Source of the DNA: JABABD01 sp965530995
Lineage (GTDB): Bacteria > Bacteroidota > Bacteroidia > Flavobacteriales > Flavobacteriaceae
DNA length: 6,684 nucleotides
NCBI GenBank assembly: GCA_965530995.1
Contig: CBESOB010000160.1
Coordinates: 1-6,684 of the forward strand
Direction of reading: 5' to 3'
The position numbers and the translations under genes were made by a program. Below the pieces are notes generated by a model. The model was not told the origin of the DNA. It did no database searches and saw nothing but the letters and a program-made list of their open reading frames with translations. Shown here in pieces: positions 1 to 5,077 of this stretch (positions within the stretch are counted from its first letter, which is position 1; each line of letters begins with the position of its first letter).

Positions 1-73
1 TTTCTTCTAGAGGAATACATGAGGAAGCTAGCACTGTAAAAATCAGACCTGTAGCAAAGATCATTTTTTTCAT
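1..73 (-). CDS. N-terminus of a predicted lipoprotein (partial, runs off left edge)
   Basis: Read on the minus strand from the ATG at 73-71, the frame stays open to the window edge and gives 24 residues beginning MKKMIFATGLIF and continuing TVLASSCIPLEE. This is a textbook type II signal peptide: two lysines after Met, a hydrophobic core of about 12 residues, then a lipobox-like A-S-S-C with the lipidation cysteine at residue 19. Two glutamates follow at residues 23-24. Acidic residues soon after the cysteine are common in surface-exported Bacteroidota lipoproteins, but the spacing here does not clearly match the published export signal, so surface location is only possible. The mature protein lies outside the window and its function cannot be told. 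A second ATG at codon 4 is an alternative start. The gene is divergent from the ABC-F gene and has its own promoter. Confidence 0.75.
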   Translation of the reverse strand, partial: MKKMIFATGLIFTVLASSCIPLEE

Positions 74-96
74 AATTGAGGCACGTTGTTTGGCCA

Positions 97-128
97 CAAA
101 TATAGCTTTTCGTCGGGAATAAGAAAAC
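97..128 (-). promoter_or_regulatory. Promoter for the divergent lipoprotein gene
   Basis: On the minus strand, TATATTTG at 104-97 matches the Bacteroidota -7 element TAnnTTTG at every fixed position. A weak -33 element (GTTTTC, 128-123) lies 18 nt upstream of it. Transcription would start near 90-92 and leave a leader of roughly 18-20 nt before the ATG at 73. The -7 match is direct; the -33 assignment is tentative. Confidence 0.6.
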
Positions 129-156
129 TTTTATCGGATTTTTTGGTTTTTTATCC

Positions 157-164
157 GTTATTTG
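157..164 (+). promoter_or_regulatory. Possible -7 element for the ABC-F/methyltransferase operon
   Basis: GTTATTTG followed by CAAAA resembles the Bacteroidota -7 element TAnnTTTG, but the leading TA is replaced by GT, and the nearest TTTG (142-145) is too close to act as the -33 element. If used, it would place the transcript start only a few bases before the ATG at 175. The match is weak, and no better plus-strand candidate is visible between 74 and 174. Confidence 0.25.
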
Positions 165-174
165 CAAAAAAGCT

Positions 175-2031
175 ATGAACTACATTTCTGTTGAAAATAT
201 ATCGAAATCTTATGGGGAACTAATCCTTTTTGAAGGTTTGTCATTTAGCATACACAAAGACCAGAAAATCGCATTGATTGCAAAGAATGGGACTGGTAAG
301 ACATCAATACTAAATATCCTTTCGGGAAAAGACCAACCGGATAGCGGTGAAGTTGTAATGCGGAAAGGTATTAAAGTGGCCTTTTTAACACAAGAACCCC
401 AATTAAATGATGATGCAACCATAGAAGAAACCATTTTTTCAGGAGATAGTGATATTCTGAAGGTCATTCATAATTACGAACAGTCGTTATTAAATCCTGA
501 AGACACCGAGAATTATCAAAAGTCCTTCGAACAAATGGAAGTTCATAATGCATGGGACTTCGAAACGCAATACAAACAAATATTATTTAAATTAAGTTTA
601 GAAGACCTAAATCAAAAAGTCAAGAATCTTTCAGGTGGGCAGAAAAAACGTTTGGCATTAGCGCAAACATTGCTTCACAGACCCGACGTGCTTGTGCTTG
701 ATGAACCAACCAATCATTTGGACCTTGAGATGATAGAGTGGCTGGAGAATTATTTTAAGACTGAGAATATTACACTTTTCATGGTCACGCATGATCGTTA
801 TTTTTTGGAGCGCGTCTGTAATGAGATCATAGAACTCGACCACGGAAAATTATATAGTTATAAAGGCAATTACTCTTATTACTTAGACAGAAGAGAAGCA
901 CGTATAGAACAAGAAGCTACAGAAACCAATAAAGCCAAGCAGCTTTTCAAGAAAGAATTAGATTGGATGCGACGCCAACCTAAGGCACGGACTACTAAAT
1001 CCAAATCGCGAATCAATGATTTCACAGAGATAAAACACAGAGCACATCAACGTCGGGATGACCATGTGGTTCAGCTAGAATTGAACATGGAACGATTGGG
1101 TAGTAAGATCGTCGAATTCCATAATGTGGGACATGCATTTAAGAAAGCAAACATTCTGCATAAATTCGATTATGTATTCAAGAAAGGTGAGCGAATTGGT
1201 GTTATTGGCAAGAATGGCACCGGGAAATCCACCTTTCTAAATATCTTGATAGGTAGCATTAAGCCCGAAAATGGTAAAGTAGTCGTAGGAGAAACCGTTA
1301 AGTTCGGGTATTACACGCAAAGTGGTATTCAACCCAAAAAAGGCCAGAAAGTAATAGATGTAATAAAAGAATTTGGTGATTATATTCCTTTAAAAAAAGG
1401 ACGTCAGATTAGCGCCCAACAATTGTTGGAACGGTTCCTGTTTAGCAGAAAAAAGCAATATGACTTTGTTCAGAAACTTAGCGGTGGAGAATTGAAACGA
1501 CTATACCTATGCACTGTGTTAATCCAGAATCCTAATTTCTTGATACTGGATGAACCTACCAATGATCTGGATGTTGTTACTTTAAATGTTCTTGAGAATT
1601 TTCTATTAGATTTTCCAGGTTGCTTGATCGTGGTTTCTCATGATCGCTATTTCATGGATAAGGTGGTTGACCATCTATTTATTTTTAAAGGTGATGCCGT
1701 TATTGAGGATTTTCCTGGAAACTATAGTGATTATAGAACGTATGAAAATAGTCAGCAAGCAATATCAAATGAGCCTAAAACTGAAAAGAAAGATTGGAAA
1801 AAAGATGATGGCAGCAGGCTCTCCTATAACGAACAAAAAGAACTAAATGCCATTGAAAGTAAGTTGAAATCCTTAGAATTTGACAAAAACGAAATCCAAG
1901 GGAAATTCAATGATGAGAATCTAAATACAAATGACATTAACGATCTTTCGGAAAAACTGCAGAGCATTATTAGCACAATTTCAGAAAAAGAAAAACGTTG
2001 GTTCGAATTATCATCAAAGCTTGAAAAATAA
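175..2031 (+). CDS. uup: ABC-F family ATPase, Uup-like
   Basis: A 618-residue soluble protein with two ABC ATPase domains and no membrane segment, the ABC-F architecture. NBD1 has Walker A at 36-43 (K42), signature LSGGQ at 152-156, Walker B ending in D176-E177 and switch His206. NBD2 has Walker A at 345-353 (K351), signature LSGGE at 435-439, Walker B ending in D459-E460 and His489. Between the domains (about 242-310) is the basic inter-domain linker with WMRRQPKARTTKSKSRI at 264-280, the part that contacts P-site tRNA in ABC-F proteins. The lysine- and glutamate-rich tail (about 550-618) looks like the C-terminal coiled coil that distinguishes Uup (E. coli Uup is about 635 aa). Family members bind ribosomes; Uup has also been linked to DNA-related phenotypes such as transposon excision. 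The first glycine of Walker A in NBD1 is Ala36, but the catalytic residues are intact. The start is supported by the family-typical MNYISVENISKSYG opening. It is likely cotranscribed with the methyltransferase 3 nt downstream. An antibiotic-resistance role is not indicated. Confidence 0.9.
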   Translation: MNYISVENISKSYGELILFEGLSFSIHKDQKIALIAKNGTGKTSILNILSGKDQPDSGEVVMRKGIKVAFLTQEPQLNDDATIEETIFSGDSDILKVIHNYEQSLLNPEDTENYQKSFEQMEVHNAWDFETQYKQILFKLSLEDLNQKVKNLSGGQKKRLALAQTLLHRPDVLVLDEPTNHLDLEMIEWLENYFKTENITLFMVTHDRYFLERVCNEIIELDHGKLYSYKGNYSYYLDRREARIEQEATETNKAKQLFKKELDWMRRQPKARTTKSKSRINDFTEIKHRAHQRRDDHVVQLELNMERLGSKIVEFHNVGHAFKKANILHKFDYVFKKGERIGVIGKNGTGKSTFLNILIGSIKPENGKVVVGETVKFGYYTQSGIQPKKGQKVIDVIKEFGDYIPLKKGRQISAQQLLERFLFSRKKQYDFVQKLSGGELKRLYLCTVLIQNPNFLILDEPTNDLDVVTLNVLENFLLDFPGCLIVVSHDRYFMDKVVDHLFIFKGDAVIEDFPGNYSDYRTYENSQQAISNEPKTEKKDWKKDDGSRLSYNEQKELNAIESKLKSLEFDKNEIQGKFNDENLNTNDINDLSEKLQSIISTISEKEKRWFELSSKLEK

Positions 2032-2034
2032 TTC

Positions 2035-2811
2035 ATGTATCCAATCATTCAATACATAAAATTTCTTTTTCGTTCTAGAAATCAACATAGTGTCCATTCG
2101 CCATATATTTATAAATTGATCACAGAATGTTTTTATGATAGGAAACGCTATGAAGAGTATTCATTGCTGAAATCGTTCAGGAAACGATTATATTCCAATG
2201 AGTTAGTAATTCTTGTTCAAGATTTTGGAGCTGGATCAAGAGTTTTCAAAAGTAATGCTCGACAAATAAATAAAATAGCCAAAACGGCAGGCATTACCAG
2301 AAAAAGAGCCAAACTATTGTTTCGGATCGTAAAGCATTTCAATCCAAGAGACATTCTAGAAATCGGCACCTCTTTGGGGTTGGCTACCTCTGCATTAAAT
2401 CTTGGTAATTCGGAAGCCCAAACTGTAACTATTGAAGGCTGTAAAGAAACTTCAGAAGTGGCTAGGGAACAATTCGAGTTTTTTAAATTGACTAATATTC
2501 AACTTATTAATGATGAATTCAATAATGCCCTAAACTCCAAGGAACTGAAAAATTCGAAATTCGATTTAGTCTTCATTGATGGCAACCATAACAAAAAAGC
2601 TACTTTGGGATTGTTCAAGACTCTTCTTCTAAATATTAACAACGAATCAATCATGATCTTTGATGACATCCATTGGTCTAAAGGTATGACGGAAGCATGG
2701 GAATTGATTAAACAAGACCCACAGGTAAAAGTGAGTATTGATACTTATTACTGGGGTATGGTTTTTTTTAGGAAAGAACAGGAAAAAGAACATTTTTCAA
2801 TTCGTGTGTAA
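2035..2811 (+). CDS. Class I SAM-dependent methyltransferase, substrate unknown
   Basis: A 258-residue protein with a Rossmann-type SAM-binding core in its C-terminal two thirds. Motif I is LEIGTSLG at 108-115, the acidic residue ending strand 2 is Glu134 (VTIEG), the strand-4 motif is FDLVFIDGNH at 176-185, and IFDDIHW at 208-214 follows. This layout resembles the O-methyltransferase group (Methyltransf_24/COG4122-like), in which the D-G-N-H region lies near the metal or substrate site. The first 100 residues are basic and contain HSVHSP at 18-23, a motif I associate with a Bacteroidota-specific methyltransferase family. There is no signal peptide, so it should act in the cytoplasm. Its ATG follows the ABC-F stop by 3 nt, so translational coupling is likely, which hints at but does not prove a shared role with the ribosome-linked ATPase. 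The substrate (small molecule, RNA or protein) cannot be told from sequence. Confidence 0.8.
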   Translation: MYPIIQYIKFLFRSRNQHSVHSPYIYKLITECFYDRKRYEEYSLLKSFRKRLYSNELVILVQDFGAGSRVFKSNARQINKIAKTAGITRKRAKLLFRIVKHFNPRDILEIGTSLGLATSALNLGNSEAQTVTIEGCKETSEVAREQFEFFKLTNIQLINDEFNNALNSKELKNSKFDLVFIDGNHNKKATLGLFKTLLLNINNESIMIFDDIHWSKGMTEAWELIKQDPQVKVSIDTYYWGMVFFRKEQEKEHFSIRV

Positions 2812-2890
2812 CAAGCTAAAGACTTTAACGTCATATTAAGAGTTAAACCATTATCTTGCATTCACTAAATAATCACTAAACAAACACTTA

Positions 2891-3577
2891 ATGAGTAACG
2901 TCATTGAAATCAGGAATATGATCAGGGATTTTCAATTAGGACAAGAAACTGTTCATGTCCTAAAGGGTATTGACCTCGATATAGAAAAAGGAGATTATGT
3001 TGCTTTGATGGGGCCTTCAGGTTCTGGAAAATCAACTCTCATGAATCTTTTAGGCTGTTTAGATACGCCTACTTCAGGGTCTTATTTGCTCAATGGCCAA
3101 GATGTAAGCCAATTGAGTGACGATCAATTAGCGGATATACGTAATAAGGAAATCGGTTTTGTATTCCAGACCTTCAATTTATTACCACGTACTACGGCAC
3201 TGGATAATGTAGCATTACCAATGGTGTATGCAGGTGCCTCAAAATCGCAACGAAAAGAACGTGCCGAAGAAGTATTGACCGATGTGGGTCTCGCTGACCG
3301 CATGGATCACAGACCAAATCAATTGTCCGGAGGACAGCGTCAAAGAGTTGCCGTTGGCAGGGCTTTGGTAAATAAACCAACAATTATTCTTGCTGATGAA
3401 CCTACTGGAAACTTGGATTCTAAAACTGGTGTGGAGATCATGGCCTTGTTTGATGAAATCCATGCCAATGGCAATACCGTTATCGTAGTCACGCACGAAG
3501 AGGAAGTTGCAGCACATGCCCATCGTATCATAAGGCTTCGCGATGGTATGATCGAAACGGATGTGAGAAATAAGTAA
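2891..3577 (+). CDS. ABC transporter ATP-binding protein, LolD/MacB type
   Basis: A 228-residue single ABC ATPase, the normal length for the LolD/MacB/FtsE-like group (COG1136). It has Walker A GPSGSGKST at 41-49, Q-loop Gln93 followed by FNLLP at 95-99 (typical of this group), signature LSGGQ at 145-149, Walker B IILADE at 165-170 with catalytic Glu170, the D-loop after GNLD, and switch His202. These ATPases drive FtsX/MacB-fold permeases in lipoprotein sorting, efflux or envelope remodelling by mechanotransmission at the inner membrane. No permease gene is adjacent, so its partner must be encoded elsewhere and the substrate is unknown. The 79-nt gap upstream contains no convincing promoter or terminator: TTATCTTG at 2851-2858 is a poor -7 match, and a 6-bp inverted repeat at 2824-2847 has no T-run. 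It may be transcribed with the operon before it. Confidence 0.88.
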   Translation: MSNVIEIRNMIRDFQLGQETVHVLKGIDLDIEKGDYVALMGPSGSGKSTLMNLLGCLDTPTSGSYLLNGQDVSQLSDDQLADIRNKEIGFVFQTFNLLPRTTALDNVALPMVYAGASKSQRKERAEEVLTDVGLADRMDHRPNQLSGGQRQRVAVGRALVNKPTIILADEPTGNLDSKTGVEIMALFDEIHANGNTVIVVTHEEEVAAHAHRIIRLRDGMIETDVRNK

Positions 3578-3585
3578 ATCCCATC

Positions 3586-3600
3586 TGTCGCTTTGCGACA
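3586..3600. repeat. Perfect 6-bp hairpin TGTCGC-TTT-GCGACA
   Basis: A perfect 6-bp GC-rich stem with a TTT loop lies 8 nt after the ABC ATPase stop codon. No T-run follows on the plus strand (next bases TCTTCCC), so it is not a standard intrinsic terminator, though it could stabilise the 3' end of the message or form part of a dispersed palindromic repeat. Confidence 0.7.
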
Positions 3601-3602
3601 TC

Positions 3603-3676
3603 TTCCCTTAGAGACGGATTAGCTCGATTATCTCAAAACCTAAATATGAAAGTGGCTCCTTTCCTTGTTAAGGGAA
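3603..3676. repeat. 8-bp inverted repeat TTCCCTTA / TAAGGGAA
   Basis: TTCCCTTA at 3603-3610 is perfectly complementary to TAAGGGAA at 3669-3676, enclosing 58 nt. Together with the hairpin before it and the one after it, it makes a three-stem arrangement. Folding as one RNA is plausible but not demonstrated. Confidence 0.55.
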
Positions 3677-3682
3677 TGTGGA

Positions 3683-3706
3683 TTTAATTCCAACTAAGGA
3701 ATTAAA
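3683..3706. repeat. Perfect 9-bp hairpin TTTAATTCC / GGAATTAAA
   Basis: A 9-bp perfect stem (3683-3691 with 3698-3706) closes a 6-nt loop, AACTAA. The stem is mostly A/T. The following bases GACGGAAGGG separate it from the T-rich run at about 3719-3723, so it fits a classical terminator poorly, though it could contribute to 3' end formation for the upstream ABC gene. Confidence 0.6.
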
Positions 3707-3758
3707 GACGGAAGGGTATTTTTAAGTATTTTTATAAAAAAATTTGTGATAGCCAAAA

Positions 3759-3941
3759 ATGGACTATAATACAATCATATACATCGTTGTGATAGCCATT
3801 TTGTTCTTGATTGTACAACGTAACAACAAGAACAATAAAAGCAAGCTTTACCATAGGAAGAGCCGGAACTTTCGAGAAAACTTGAAAGAAAAAAGAAAAG
3901 CTGTCCAAGAAAACAGCAATGAACAAGAATTAGAAAAATAA
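3759..3941 (+). CDS. Small single-pass membrane protein, function unknown
   Basis: A 60-residue protein with one predicted transmembrane helix at about residues 5-19 (TIIYIVVIAILFLIV), followed by a strongly basic, lysine- and arginine-rich tail with a probable charged helix at about 33-60. By the positive-inside rule the tail should be cytoplasmic and the short N-terminus periplasmic. There is no lipobox and no cleavage site, so the helix probably stays as an anchor. I do not recognise a family. It lies 51 nt upstream of the adenosyltransferase on the same strand, with no terminator or convincing promoter between, so cotranscription is likely. Coding status rests on the helix-plus-basic-tail composition and the clean fit between flanking genes; it is short enough that chance cannot be excluded. 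Confidence 0.6.
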   Translation: MDYNTIIYIVVIAILFLIVQRNNKNNKSKLYHRKSRNFRENLKEKRKAVQENSNEQELEK

Positions 3942-3992
3942 TTTGTGTAGTCGCGCTAAAAAAATTTCACTTTTAATTTTTAACTTGCCTAA

Positions 3993-4568
3993 ATGAAAAT
4001 CTACACCAAAACAGGCGACAAAGGTACAACCGCACTATTCGGAGGCACACGGGTTCCAAAACACCATATTCGTATTGAAAGCTACGGAACGGTGGATGAA
4101 TTGAACTCTCACCTAGGACTCATCAGAGATCAGGAAATCGATCAACAATCCAAGAAGATGTTGATGCTTATCCAAGATAAATTGTTCACTGTTGGGGCAG
4201 TATTGGCAACTGATCCAGAGAAAGCAATCTTGAAAAGTGGCAAGGAGCGATTAAATATCCCAAAAATAGATTTGGAGGACATCAAACTCCTAGAAACCGA
4301 AATGGACGCTATGAATGAGTCATTACCAACAATGACGCACTTTATCCTTCCTGGCGGGCATCAAACTGTGTCATTCTGTCACATCGCCCGCTGTGTATGC
4401 CGTAGAGCTGAACGTTTGGCTTCCGCGCTGAATGATCTAGAGCCATTCGATGCGCATACGCTTAGCTATCTTAACCGTCTTTCTGACTACCTTTTTGTAT
4501 TGGCACGAAAGTTGTCTCATGATTTACAAGCAGAGGAAATAAAGTGGATTCCTAAAAAACAATCCTAA
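3993..4568 (+). CDS. pduO: PduO-type ATP:cob(I)alamin adenosyltransferase
   Basis: A 191-residue cytoplasmic enzyme that transfers the adenosyl group of ATP to the cobalt of reduced corrinoid, giving adenosylcobalamin. The family hallmarks are all present: the N-terminal ATP-binding loop KTGDKGTT at 6-13, GTVDELNS at 32-39, the CRRAER segment at 136-141 with the conserved arginines and glutamate that hold ATP, and NRLSDYLFVLAR at 161-172. The family forms a trimeric five-helix-bundle fold. Length is normal for the bacterial form. No other cobalamin gene, corrinoid transporter or B12-dependent enzyme is present in the window, so the product presumably serves enzymes encoded elsewhere (methylmalonyl-CoA mutase is the usual client). 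No cobalamin riboswitch is visible in the 51-nt upstream gap. The ATG at 3993 gives the standard MKIYTKTGDKG start. Confidence 0.93.
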   Translation: MKIYTKTGDKGTTALFGGTRVPKHHIRIESYGTVDELNSHLGLIRDQEIDQQSKKMLMLIQDKLFTVGAVLATDPEKAILKSGKERLNIPKIDLEDIKLLETEMDAMNESLPTMTHFILPGGHQTVSFCHIARCVCRRAERLASALNDLEPFDAHTLSYLNRLSDYLFVLARKLSHDLQAEEIKWIPKKQS

Positions 4569-4634
4569 TTAGATAAACTGCGAATTATTAACACTGCATA
4601 GAGTATATTTTCAGTGAAAGCAAGACGTTCTTGA

Positions 4635-4662
4635 AATTATTGAACAAATAATTAGTTTTTTT
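4635..4662 (+). terminator. Weak AT-rich hairpin with T-run after the adenosyltransferase
   Basis: AATTATT (4635-4641) pairs with AATAATT (4647-4653) around a GAACA loop and is followed by AG and seven Ts (4656-4662). The shape is that of an intrinsic terminator, but the stem has no G-C pair, so termination would be inefficient. The T-run abuts the -33 element of the next promoter. Confidence 0.35.
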
Positions 4663-4663
4663 C

Positions 4664-4693
4664 TTGACTTTTTGATCTAAAAATTTATTTTTG
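4664..4693 (+). promoter_or_regulatory. Strong Bacteroidota-type promoter for the DUF2795 gene
   Basis: TTGAC begins at 4664. Nineteen nt separate TTG from TATTTTTG at 4686-4693, a perfect TAnnTTTG -7 element. This is the best promoter in the window. Transcription should start about 4698-4700, leaving a leader of roughly 18-20 nt that is A-rich with no Shine-Dalgarno sequence. Confidence 0.8.
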
Positions 4694-4717
4694 CAAAAAT
4701 TAAAAACCTATTACTAC

Positions 4718-4939
4718 ATGTATTGGACATTAGAACTAGCATCTTATTTAAGTGATGCACCTTGGCCAGCGACTAAAGACGAACTCATTGATTACGCAAT
4801 TCGTACTGGAGCGCCCTTAGAAGTAGTTGAAAATTTACAAGCAATAGAAGACGAAGGTGATTCTTATGATTCTATTGAAGAAATTTGGCCAGACTACCCA
4901 ACCGATGACGATTACCTCTGGAATGAGGATGAATATTAA
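4718..4939 (+). CDS. DUF2795-family small acidic protein
   Basis: A 73-residue cytoplasmic protein starting MYWTLELASY. The segment PWPATKDELIDYAIRTGAP (15-33), then VVENLQ, carries the P-A-T-K-E/D-E-L pattern of DUF2795. It is very acidic: 21 Asp/Glu against one Lys and one Arg, with aromatic residues (Trp3, 16, 58, 68 and many Tyr) among the acids in the tail. Its function is unknown; it has no signal peptide or membrane segment. I recall near-identical proteins across Flavobacteriia, so strong constraint is expected. The in-frame TTG at 4691, which would add nine residues, overlaps the -7 element (4686-4693) and lies upstream of the expected transcript start, so the ATG at 4718 is chosen. 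The gene is flanked by its own promoter and terminator and so is probably monocistronic. It lies 138 nt before secA. Confidence 0.88.
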   Translation: MYWTLELASYLSDAPWPATKDELIDYAIRTGAPLEVVENLQAIEDEGDSYDSIEEIWPDYPTDDDYLWNEDEY

Positions 4940-4962
4940 ATACAAACTGCAAAATTAAAGTT

Positions 4963-4988
4963 AAAAAGTCTCGATAGAGGCTTTTTTT
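4963..4988 (+). terminator. Intrinsic terminator of the DUF2795 gene
   Basis: AAAAAGTCTC (4963-4972), loop GATA, then GAGGCTTTTTTT (4977-4988). The core stem AGTCTC/GAGGCT has six pairs including one G-T, extended by A-T pairs and ending in seven Ts. It begins 23 nt after the DUF2795 stop and separates that gene from secA. Confidence 0.85.
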
Positions 4989-5023
4989 GTTTCCTATTTT
5001 AATATTAAGAACATCACAACCAT

Positions 5024-5031
5024 TATCTTTG
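5024..5031 (+). promoter_or_regulatory. -7 element of the secA promoter
   Basis: TATCTTTG is a full match to TAnnTTTG and lies 46 nt before the secA ATG, downstream of the preceding terminator. The region 19-21 nt further upstream (around 4997-5003) is T-rich but has no clear TTG, so the -33 element is weak. The predicted leader is about 40 nt. No SecM-like regulatory reading frame is visible in it. Confidence 0.6.
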
Positions 5032-5077
5032 ATATCTGGTTAACAAAAATGACAAACCAAACAGAAAAAACATATAA

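Larger units (their letters stand above)
3576..3721. repeat. Hairpin-rich intergenic element with imperfect terminal inverted repeats
   Basis: This fills most of the gene-free stretch 3578-3758. The two ends are related as an imperfect inverted repeat. The left end reads AAATCCCATCTGTCGCTTT (3576-3594). The right end, reverse-complemented from 3704-3721, reads AAATACCCTTCCGTCTTT. Aligning them needs a 1-nt and a 2-nt gap plus two mismatches. Inside are three further perfect inverted repeats, listed separately. The layout resembles palindromic repeat elements (REP- or MITE-like) scattered between genes in many Bacteroidota, but one copy cannot prove mobility. The left end overlaps the last two bases of the ABC ATPase stop codon. 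The rest of the stretch, 3722-3758, is A/T-rich with a poor -7 candidate (AAAATTTG, 3739-3746). Confidence 0.45.

Noticed and set aside
210..467. Minus-strand frame inside the ABC-F gene (and others at 658-843 and 1824-2048, and plus-strand 1640-1846)
   Set aside because: All overlap the well-supported ABC-F frame and show no domain or start signal of their own.
175..2031. ABC-F protein as an antibiotic-resistance (ribosome protection) determinant
   Set aside because: It has the C-terminal coiled coil and overall length of housekeeping Uup and a short upstream region without an attenuation leader peptide, so resistance is not supported.
2824..2847. Inverted repeat TTTAAC/GTTAAA after the methyltransferase as a terminator
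   Set aside because: A weak 6-bp A/T-rich stem with a 12-nt loop and no T-run after it.
3239..3601. 120-codon open frame on the minus strand inside the ABC ATPase gene, plus shorter antisense frames at 3192-3383 and 3340-3531
   Set aside because: They lie opposite a gene with complete ATPase motifs, have no promoter or recognisable domain, and their composition is what a shadow frame of the real gene would give.
3646..3687. 13-codon frame MKVAPFLVKGMWI inside the hairpin-rich region
   Set aside because: Too short to judge, overlaps the inverted repeats, and has no ribosome-binding signal; most likely chance.
3942..3992. Cobalamin riboswitch before the adenosyltransferase
   Set aside because: The gap is only 51 nt, far shorter than a cobalamin riboswitch, and no B12-box-like sequence is visible.
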